DNA of 64,000 nucleotides from Gp6-AA40 sp035571515 (GTDB lineage: Bacteria; Acidobacteriota; Vicinamibacteria; Vicinamibacterales; UBA2999): the NCBI GenBank assembly GCA_035571515.1, contig DATNCQ010000147.1:1-64000 (forward strand), given 5' to 3'. The notes beneath the pieces are model-generated. The model searched no databases, had not been told where the DNA came from, and saw nothing but the letters and a program-made list of their open reading frames with translations. The position numbers and the translations under genes are program-made. Within the stretch, counting starts at the first letter, position 1. Each line of letters opens with the position of its first letter. Of this stretch, positions 58,408 through 64,000 are shown in pieces.

Positions 58408-58442
58408 CTGCCCACTGCCGACTGCCCACTGCCCACTGACAG
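58408..58442. repeat. Heptamer repeat locus 6 (CTGCCCA)
   Basis: CTGCCCA, CTGCCGA, CTGCCCA, CTGCCCA, CTGACAG from 58408 with exact 7-nt steps. It lies between two co-directional genes and ends two bases before the IDH-like ATG, so it overlaps the ribosome-binding region. Confidence 0.88.
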
Positions 58443-58444
58443 AC

Positions 58445-59452
58445 ATGGCCAAGCATCGCATCACGCTGATTGCGGGCGACGGCATCGGCCCCGAAATCAC
58501 CAGCGCGGTCGTCAAGATCCTCGAAACGGCGGGCCTCGACGTCGAGTGGGAGCCGCACCTGGCCGGCGCCTCGGCCATCGAGAAGCACGGGTCGACGCTG
58601 CCGCCGACGCTGCTCGAATCGATCGCGCGCAACAAGGTTGCGTTGAAGGGTCCGCTGACGACGCCGGTCGGCGGCGGGTTCGCGAGCGTGAACGTCGGGC
58701 TGCGGAAGGCGCTGGAGCTGTTTGCGAACCTGCGGCCGGTCTGGAACATCCCGTCGGTCCCCTCGCGCTACCAGGGCGTCGATCTCGTGATCGTGCGGGA
58801 GAACACCGAGGATCTCTATTCGGGCCTCGAGCACGAAGTCGTGCCGGGGGTCGTCGAGAGTCTGAAGATCATCACGCTCGAGGCGTCGACGCGCATCTCG
58901 CAGTTTGCGTTCGACTACGCGCGGCGGCACGGCCGCAAGCGCGTGACCGCGGTGCACAAGGCCAACATCATGAAGATGGGCGACGGCCTGTTCCTCAAGT
59001 GCGTGCAGGACGTCGCGGCGAGCTATCCCGACATCAGGCAGGACGATCTCATCGTCGACGCGGCGTGCATGCACCTGGTGATGAAGCCGGAGCAGTTCGA
59101 CGTCCTGCTCCTGCCCAACCTGTACGGCGACATCGTCTCCGATCTCTGCGCGGGGCTCGTCGGCGGCCTCGGCGTGGTCCCGGCGGCGAACCTCGGCACG
59201 GAGGTCGGCGTGTTCGAGGCGGTCCACGGCAGCGCGCCCGACATCGCCGGCCGCAACATCGCCAACCCGATGGCGCTGCTGCTCTCGGCGCTGCTGATGC
59301 TGCAGCACATCGGCGAGACGCCGATGTCCGATCGCATCATGAAGGCGCTCGGGATCGTGTTGTCGGAGGACCAGGTGCGGACGCGCGACCTGGGCGGCAC
59401 GGCGAGCACGACGGAATTCGCCGCGGCGATCTGCCGGCGTCTCGCCGCCTGA
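58445..59452 (+). CDS. NAD-type isocitrate/isopropylmalate dehydrogenase family enzyme
   Basis: 335 aa. ITLIAGDGIGPEITSAVVKI, VIVRENTEDLYSGLEHEVVP, RKRVTAVHKANIMKMGDGLF with catalytic Lys, LPNLYGDIVSDLCAGLVGGL, GVFEAVHGSAPDIAGRNIAN. The RENTEDLYSG pattern and length favour NAD-dependent isocitrate dehydrogenase over isopropylmalate dehydrogenase. Oxidative decarboxylation in the TCA cycle, cytosolic. No leuB-type neighbours (leuC/leuD) are present, which supports IDH. Ribosome site disturbed by the heptamer repeat. Confidence 0.88.
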   Translation: MAKHRITLIAGDGIGPEITSAVVKILETAGLDVEWEPHLAGASAIEKHGSTLPPTLLESIARNKVALKGPLTTPVGGGFASVNVGLRKALELFANLRPVWNIPSVPSRYQGVDLVIVRENTEDLYSGLEHEVVPGVVESLKIITLEASTRISQFAFDYARRHGRKRVTAVHKANIMKMGDGLFLKCVQDVAASYPDIRQDDLIVDAACMHLVMKPEQFDVLLLPNLYGDIVSDLCAGLVGGLGVVPAANLGTEVGVFEAVHGSAPDIAGRNIANPMALLLSALLMLQHIGETPMSDRIMKALGIVLSEDQVRTRDLGGTASTTEFAAAICRRLAA

Positions 59453-59473
59453 GGCGCAGGAATTTCGTAATGA

Positions 59474-59479
59474 TATAGT
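59474..59479 (+). promoter_or_regulatory. TATAGT -10 box, leaderless start of acyltransferase gene
   Basis: TATAGT ends seven bases before the GTG at 59487; no ribosome site. Confidence 0.55.
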
Positions 59480-59486
59480 CGCGGTC

Positions 59487-60611
59487 GTGTCGACGGTCGA
59501 CGAGATCACCCAGGCTGTTCTGGCGCGCGACGAGATCGCGCGCTACCTGCAGGACGAGGCCAGCGGGCGCGACACGCGCGAGCGCATCCACGGCTACCTG
59601 GAAGAGCTGAAGACGACGCAGCGGTATTCGATCTACCGCGCCCTCAAGCACCCGCTCTACCCGATCCTGCGCAAGATCGAACGCATCGGCGAGAACGTCG
59701 AGGTCGTGAAGGCCGCAACCCGCGCCGGGCGCGTCGTCTACGCGTCCAACCACAAGAGCCACACCGATTACCTGGCCGAGCCCCTGGTGCTCGACGACAA
59801 CGGCATCCGCCCGCCGATCATCGCCGCCGGCATCAACCTGTTCGGCGGACCGCTGGGGCTGCTGCATCGCCACGTGACGGGCGCGATGCCGGTGCGCCGC
59901 AATACCAAGGACCCGGTGTACCTCGTCACGTTGAAGGCATATGTCGCGGAGCTGCTGCTCCGCCACGACCTCTTCTTCTACCCGGAGGGCGGGCGCAGCT
60001 ACAGCGGCGACATCAAGAGTCCCAAGACGGGATTGCTCCATGCGGCGCTGCATGCCGACGTCGCGCGGATGGCGATCATCCCGACGGCGGTGGCGTACGA
60101 CCTCGTGCTCGAGGATCACGTGCTGGCGCGCCAGCGCGTGAAGCGGACGCAGAAGGCGTTCAGCCGCGAGCTGGCGGAGATGGTCCGCTACGCCGTCGGC
60201 TACCGGTCGCGCGCCATCGTCACCTTCGGCAAACCGCTGTCGATCGAGGGGATCGATCCGACGTCGCGGCGCGAGGTGCTCGACCTCGCGCACACCATCA
60301 TGACGGCCATCGGGCGGCTCCACAAAGTGCTGCCGACGGCGGTCGTCGCCAACGCGATGCGCCCGTCGATTACACGCCGCGAGCTCGAGTCGCGAGCGGA
60401 TGCGGTTCTCGATACGCTGCGGTCGGCCGGCGCGAACCTCGGCGTCCAGTCCGGCGCGGAGGCGGTGGCCAAGGCGGTCGAGCCGCTCGAGGGGCGCGGC
60501 ATCATCGTTGCTGAACGGGGGCGCATCCGTGTCCGCGACCGCAACGTTCTGCGTTACTACGCCCGCACGCTTGATCACCTGCTCGCGTCACCCTCGCGAC
60601 GAACGCACTAG
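59487..60611 (+). CDS. PlsB-like glycerol-3-phosphate/lysophosphatidate acyltransferase
   Basis: 374 aa. Acyltransferase motif I VVYASNHKSHTDYL (HxxxxD form), motif II PVRRNTKDPVY and motif III FFYPEGGRSYSGDIKSPKTG, the GPAT (PlsB) pattern, followed by motif IV IIPTAVAYD. No membrane helix is obvious, so it may bind the membrane peripherally. Much shorter than E. coli PlsB (~800 aa), keeping only the catalytic core. Likely first or second acylation in phospholipid synthesis. Confidence 0.87.
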   Translation: MSTVDEITQAVLARDEIARYLQDEASGRDTRERIHGYLEELKTTQRYSIYRALKHPLYPILRKIERIGENVEVVKAATRAGRVVYASNHKSHTDYLAEPLVLDDNGIRPPIIAAGINLFGGPLGLLHRHVTGAMPVRRNTKDPVYLVTLKAYVAELLLRHDLFFYPEGGRSYSGDIKSPKTGLLHAALHADVARMAIIPTAVAYDLVLEDHVLARQRVKRTQKAFSRELAEMVRYAVGYRSRAIVTFGKPLSIEGIDPTSRREVLDLAHTIMTAIGRLHKVLPTAVVANAMRPSITRRELESRADAVLDTLRSAGANLGVQSGAEAVAKAVEPLEGRGIIVAERGRIRVRDRNVLRYYARTLDHLLASPSRRTH

Positions 60612-60618
60612 TTCGGCC

Positions 60619-60695
60619 AGGCGGGTCCAAAAGGAGCCGCCCTACGTGCGGGGCGCGCCCTACACTTGGGGTAGGCCGGGTTCTTTCGAGCCGCC
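60619..60695. repeat. Degenerate palindromic GGGTCC elements
   Basis: GGCGGGTCC-AAAA-GGAGCCGCC-CTAC (60619-60645) directly behind the acyltransferase stop, then GTAGGCCGGGTTC-TTTC-GAGCCGCC (60671-60695). Both have a mutated arm, unlike the perfect copies elsewhere. Confidence 0.78.
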
Positions 60696-60702
60696 ACGAT
60701 AG

Positions 60703-61635
60703 ATGTACGCCGGCGCCAAAGCGTTCTTCTACGCGCTGTCGCGCAGCGCGGCGCTCAAACGCCTCGCATCCAGGTACGGGATGCGCTCGCGCGAGAGCTT
60801 CGCCCGCCGCTTCATCGCCGGCGAGACCATCGACGAAACCGTCGAGGCGTCGCGCAGCATCCAGGCGCAGGGACTGCAGCTGACGCTCGACTACCTCGGC
60901 GAGAGCGTGCGCACCGTGGAGGAGGCCGACGCCGCGACACGGGAATACGTCCGCCTCCTCGACGTCATCGTCAAGGCAGGGATCGAGCGGAACATCTCGC
61001 TCAAGCTGACACAGCTCGGCGCGGGCATCGACCGCGCGACGTGCGTCGACAACCTGCGCCGTATCCTCGAGCCGGCCGGGCGCCACGGCTTCTTCGTGCG
61101 CATCGACATGGAGGACTCGGCGTGGACGCAGATGACGCTCGATATTTTCGAGACGCTGTGGCAGCAGGACTATCGCAACATCGGCGTCGCGCTGCAGGCG
61201 GCGCTCTATCGCACCGAGCAGGACGTGCGGCGGATGAACGAGCTCGGCGCGCGGGTGCGCCTCGTGAAGGGTGCCTACAAAGAGCCGAAAGACGTGGCCT
61301 ACCAGCGAAAGTCCGACGTAGACGCGGCTTTTATCCGGCTCATGCAGCTGCTACTTGATTCGGGCGTTTACCCTGCGATTGCGACGCACGACCCGCCGAT
61401 GATCGAGGCGACCCGGTCACACGCCGGGCGAAACGGCATCGGCAAAGACCGGTTCGAGTTCCAGATGCTGTATGGAATCCGACGTGACCTGCAGGGGACA
61501 CTTGTCGCCGACGGGTATCGGGTACGGCTCTACATCCCCTTCGGCCGCGAGTGGTTCCCCTACTTCATGAGGAGACTGGGGGAACGGCCGGCCAACCTCG
61601 GCTTTGTCGTGCGTGGAATCCTTCGGGAACAGTAG
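60703..61635 (+). CDS. Proline dehydrogenase
   Basis: 310 aa, monofunctional PRODH TIM-barrel. FARRFIAGETIDETVEASRS, LTLDYLGESVRTVEEAD, ISLKLTQLGAGIDRATCVDN, FVRIDMEDSAWTQMTLDIFE, VALQAALYRTEQDV, RLVKGAYKEPKDVAYQRKSD, IATHDPPMIE and RLYIPFGREWFPYFMRRLGE are the flavin and substrate motifs. Oxidises proline to pyrroline-5-carboxylate; the P5C dehydrogenase gene is not in view. ATG at 60703 after the palindromic elements. Confidence 0.95.
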   Translation: MYAGAKAFFYALSRSAALKRLASRYGMRSRESFARRFIAGETIDETVEASRSIQAQGLQLTLDYLGESVRTVEEADAATREYVRLLDVIVKAGIERNISLKLTQLGAGIDRATCVDNLRRILEPAGRHGFFVRIDMEDSAWTQMTLDIFETLWQQDYRNIGVALQAALYRTEQDVRRMNELGARVRLVKGAYKEPKDVAYQRKSDVDAAFIRLMQLLLDSGVYPAIATHDPPMIEATRSHAGRNGIGKDRFEFQMLYGIRRDLQGTLVADGYRVRLYIPFGREWFPYFMRRLGERPANLGFVVRGILREQ

Positions 61636-61956
61636 CGCTTTCCCCACACTGGACCATACGTTACCCAGCCGTAAGCCCAGCCGGTGGCTCATCGTGGAAG
61701 CGCCGTTCACAGTTAGGACAGCGTAAAGCGTGATCCCATCACTTCGGAGGCCTGTTTGATGGCCAAATACTGACGGCGGGCCGTTACGTCGGACGACATC
61801 GATCGTTAATCCATTGAAGGCCAAACGCTTACGATCTACACCCCAAGCGTGGCATTTGTCTTGAAATGTCGGGCTCACAGTCGGGGTGCCCGGCAACGAG
61901 GCCAGGTCAACAGACGTCATATCGGTTGGGGTACTTGGGAAAGGGGTTTCGGCGCA
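61636..61956. other. 320-base lower-GC intergenic region
   Basis: A+T-richer than anything around it and without a confident intact gene. On the minus strand it contains a short frame and a CPNCERRF zinc-knuckle sequence in the adjacent frame (see 61661-61799). No riboswitch or tRNA recognised. Confidence 0.55.
61661..61799 (-). pseudogene. Possible frameshifted small zinc-knuckle protein
   Basis: Minus strand: ATG at 61799 begins MSSDVTARRQYLAIKQASEV then MG and runs to a TAA at 61713 (28 aa). One frame over, beginning before the GGG at 61735-61737, the sequence reads DHALRCPNCERRFHDEPPAG then LTAG and stops at 61661. Removing one G from the GGG run would join them into a 45-aa protein with a CxxC knuckle. 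Either a decayed gene, a sequencing error in a homopolymer, or coincidence. No complete zinc site (only one CxxC). Confidence 0.4.
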
Positions 61957-62175
61957 ATGGTTACCGACAAGGTTCGGCAGTTCCTGTGCGGGCTCCACGG
62001 ACACGACGCGCTTCTGCACTTCGAGCATGGACGGATGTCTCTGCAGTGCACCTCATGCGGGTATGAGACGCCGGGCTGGGATTTGAAGGCGAACGACGAG
62101 CCCGCGCGGACTGCTGGATTCGAATCGCCGCGGTTGCAGCGGTTATCGCTCGTCCGTCAGCGACGAGTCGCGTAG
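61957..62175 (+). CDS. Small zinc-ribbon-like protein
   Basis: 72 aa from the ATG at 61957, with AAGGGG upstream. Core: KVRQFLCGLHGHDALLHFEH then GRMSLQCTSCGYETPGWDL, i.e. C-x2-H-x-H and a C-x2-C knuckle, a short ribbon recurring in soil Acidobacteria to my recollection. The C-terminal tail is Arg-rich (RLQRLSLVRQRRVA). Function unknown; possibly nucleic-acid binding. Confidence 0.7.
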   Translation: MVTDKVRQFLCGLHGHDALLHFEHGRMSLQCTSCGYETPGWDLKANDEPARTAGFESPRLQRLSLVRQRRVA

Positions 62176-62275
62176 AACGAACGACCCGACCAGCGAAGCA
62201 ACGACCCAGCGAACGACGAACCACCAAAGAGGGCCGGGCGCGTGCCGTGGCCCTCTTTCCATGTACGGCGCGAAG

Positions 62276-62281
62276 GATAAT
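62276..62281 (+). promoter_or_regulatory. GATAAT -10 box, leaderless start of CCA-type gene
   Basis: GATAAT ends six bases before the GTG at 62288, matching the pattern at other genes. It argues for that start over the ATG at 62261, which would lie upstream of the box. Confidence 0.5.
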
Positions 62282-62287
62282 TTGCGC

Positions 62288-63679
62288 GTGCCGGACCACG
62301 ATGCCTCGCTCGACGCCGCGCGCCGCGTCGCGGCGGCGGCCGCGGCCGCCGGCGGACGCGCGCTGATCGTCGGCGGCTGGGTGCGCGACCGCCTCCGCGG
62401 CAAGCCCTCCAAGGACATCGACATCGAAGTCTTCGGCATCGCCCAGGACCGGCTGCCGGCGCTGCTCGAGCCGCTCGGACGCGTCGAGCCGGTTGGGCAG
62501 AGCTTTCCCGTCTACAAGCTCGTGCCGCCGGGCGGCGGCGCCGGAGACATCGACGTCGCGTTGCCGCGGCGCGAATCCAAGCGCGGCCGCGGGCACAAGG
62601 GCTTCGAAGTCCAGGGCGACCCCACGATGTCGGTGGCGGAGGCTGCCAGCCGCCGCGACTTCACCGTCAACGCCATCGCGTGGGATCCGCTGACCGACAC
62701 GTACGAGGATCCGTTCGACGGGCGAGGCGACCTCGCGCGCCGCCTGCTGCGCGCGGTGGACGCCAGGACGTTTGCCGACGACAGCCTCCGCGCGCTCCGC
62801 GCCGTGCAGTTTGCCGCGCGGTTCGAGTTCGCGCTGGACGGGGCGGCCGCGGCGCTCTGCCGCGGGCTGGCGCTCGACGACCTGCCGGCGGAACGCATCT
62901 GGGGAGAGATCGAAAAGCTCCTGCTGCTCGCGGAGCGTCCGTCCGCTGGCTTTCGGCTCGCGCTCGATCTCGGCGTGCTGCGGCAGGTTCTTCCCGAGCT
63001 GCTGCCGCTCGTCGGCTGCGAGCAGGAGCCGGAATGGCACCCGGAGGGTGACGTCTGGACGCATACGCTGATGGTGATCGACAAGGCGCGCGAGCTGAAC
63101 GGCGATCTCGATCGGCCGCGGCGCGTCACGATCATGCTCGGCGCGGTCTGCCACGACCTCGGCAAGCCGCCGACGACGGCCTTCCTCGACGGGCGCATCC
63201 GCTCGCTCGATCACGAGCAGGCGGGCGTCGAGCCGACGCTGTCGCTGCTCGACCGGCTCAACATCCACACCATCGACGGGTTCGAGGTGCGCGCGCAGGT
63301 CGTCGGGCTCGTCGCGCATCACCTGAAGCCGGGCGCGTTCAGGAAGGCGGCGAACGTCACCGACGGCGCGTTCAGGCGCCTGGCGCAGAAGGTGGACCTG
63401 GAGCTGCTGGCGCGGCTCGCGCGCGCCGACTGCCTCGGGCGCAGCGGCAGCTTCGACTGCTCCGCGATGGACTGGTTCATCGAGCGCGCACGCACGCTCG
63501 GCGTCGAGCATCAGCCGCCGGCGCCGTTGCTCCTGGGGCGGCACCTGCTCGCGCTCGGCCTGTCGCCGGGGCCGCGCGTCGGAGAAATCCTCAGGCAGGT
63601 GTACGAGAAACAGCTCGATGGGGAGATCACGTCGGTCGAGGCGGGAATCACGGAGGCGCAGCGCCTCCTCGGTCCCTAA
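62288..63679 (+). CDS. CCA-adding/poly(A)-polymerase-type nucleotidyltransferase with HD domain
   Basis: 463 aa from the GTG at 62288. Head: ALIVGGWVRDRLRGKPSKDI then DIEVFGI (GG...DxD catalytic pair); neck: AASRRDFTVNAIAWDPLTDT, YEDPFDGRGDLARRLLRAVD, DDSLRALRAVQFAARFEF (RRD and RxxR motifs of class II enzymes); tail with an HD metal site (DVWTHTLMVIDKA, AVCHDLGKPPTT, HDHEQ-type RSLDHEQAG). Probably matures or repairs tRNA 3' ends. The extended HD half resembles cyanobacterial/Aquifex-type CCA enzymes. Confidence 0.9.
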   Translation: MPDHDASLDAARRVAAAAAAAGGRALIVGGWVRDRLRGKPSKDIDIEVFGIAQDRLPALLEPLGRVEPVGQSFPVYKLVPPGGGAGDIDVALPRRESKRGRGHKGFEVQGDPTMSVAEAASRRDFTVNAIAWDPLTDTYEDPFDGRGDLARRLLRAVDARTFADDSLRALRAVQFAARFEFALDGAAAALCRGLALDDLPAERIWGEIEKLLLLAERPSAGFRLALDLGVLRQVLPELLPLVGCEQEPEWHPEGDVWTHTLMVIDKARELNGDLDRPRRVTIMLGAVCHDLGKPPTTAFLDGRIRSLDHEQAGVEPTLSLLDRLNIHTIDGFEVRAQVVGLVAHHLKPGAFRKAANVTDGAFRRLAQKVDLELLARLARADCLGRSGSFDCSAMDWFIERARTLGVEHQPPAPLLLGRHLLALGLSPGPRVGEILRQVYEKQLDGEITSVEAGITEAQRLLGP

Positions 63680-64000
63680 GGCGAGCCGGTGATGTATTTC
63701 GCGTACTCCTCGGGCGCGATGTTTCCACCGGAGACGATGGCGACTGCTCCCGGGGCGGTGGGCCGATTGCGCAGCACGGCAGCCACACTCACCGCGCCGC
63801 TCGGCTCCGCGACGACGTTCGCGTGGTCGAAGAGCCATTTCACCGCGGCGGCAATCTCCTCCTCGGTGACCGTCACCACGTCGTCCACGAGCGCCTGCAC
63901 GTGCGCGAACGTCAGATCGCCGGGGCGAATCGACAGCAGCCCGTCCGCGATGCTCGCGCTCTTCGGCAGCGTCACCGGGTGGCCCGCCGCTCGTGATGCG
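63676..64000 (-). CDS. Threonine-dehydratase-like PLP enzyme (3' part; continues past the window)
   Basis: C-terminal ~108 residues, frame open to the window edge. SIADGLLSIRPGDLTFAHVQ, DDVVTVTEEEIAAAVKWLFD, VVAEPSGAVSVAAVL and AIVSGGNIAPEEY are the end of the fold-type II PLP domain of threonine/serine dehydratases and racemases, including the Gly-rich and VSGGN parts. The lysine-bearing N-terminal part is outside. Without an ACT domain, so a catabolic-type enzyme. Stop overlaps the convergent CCA-type gene by four bases. Confidence 0.9.
   Translation of the reverse strand, partial: ASRAAGHPVTLPKSASIADGLLSIRPGDLTFAHVQALVDDVVTVTEEEIAAAVKWLFDHANVVAEPSGAVSVAAVLRNRPTAPGAVAIVSGGNIAPEEYAKYITGSP

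Noticed and set aside
61417..62028. 203-codon minus-strand frame across the low-GC region
   Set aside because: It overlaps proline dehydrogenase and the zinc-ribbon gene antisense and has no recognisable motif; kept only as part of the low-GC observation.

Overview
The window is a GC-rich (roughly two-thirds G+C), densely packed bacterial chromosome segment with no rRNA, tRNA, CRISPR array, integrase or transposase that I could recognise. The gene mix suggests a soil-type Acidobacteriota member, probably near Vicinamibacteria: an Oar-like TonB receptor with an N-terminal carboxypeptidase-regulatory domain, CadC-type winged-helix domains, a DUF6152 protein, a three-part GMC dehydrogenase/cytochrome set and many secreted proteins of unknown function. 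This placement is inferred from gene content; no marker phylogeny was possible.

Layout. 1-3151: 3'-major part of a hybrid sensor kinase, YajQ, and a RibD/DHFR-like reductase. 3156-4814: an operon of a kinase-fold-like lipoprotein and a DUF4956 membrane protein. 4876-9457: trehalose-forming TreY, a phospholipase-D-family protein and a small secreted protein. 9568-12218: nucleotidyltransferase, metallophosphoesterase, MOSC and Nudix proteins. 12367-15284: a GntR(YtrA)-ABC transporter operon, then a catalytically degenerate ABC ATPase and a possible 25-codon gene with a strong terminator. 15510-19988: secreted proteins and an ECF sigma/HEAT/DUF4097/winged-helix operon. 19930-22912: LytTR two-component pair, a cytochrome P460 and a second lone winged-helix gene. 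22841-28892: a periplasmic PDZ protein, ComB, a receiver/zinc-ribbon protein, a GlsB pair with a coupled 59-aa protein, a MEDS sensor and a small secreted HExxH protein. 28990-31887: TonB receptor. 32150-41796: lipoproteins, a mono-haem outer-membrane-like protein, fluoride channel, PQQ-type sugar dehydrogenase, receiver protein, dehydrogenase and M1 peptidase. 41780-49314: M28 peptidase, a tripartite EmrAB-TolC-like efflux operon and FtsH. 49452-57321: DUF72, DinB, the GMC dehydrogenase complex, transketolase and an NtrC-type regulator. 57331-64000: central metabolism (IDH-like enzyme, PlsB-like acyltransferase, proline dehydrogenase), CCA-adding-type nucleotidyltransferase and a partial threonine-dehydratase-like gene.

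Two genome-scale patterns stand out. (1) Six intergenic loci carry degenerate tandem repeats with an exact 7-nt period, but each locus uses its own heptamer; several carry reverse-complement arms and reach into stop codons. (2) A separate palindromic element (GGCGGGTCC-N4-GGACCCGCC, often edged by GTAGG) sits directly behind stop codons and at two genes supplies the TAG stop itself. In addition, several starts have a TANNNT-like -10 hexamer about six bases before the ATG/GTG and no Shine-Dalgarno sequence, which points to leaderless transcription. One of these promoters (GntR) lies inside an inverted-repeat operator, and one pair of divergent genes shares overlapping -10 boxes.
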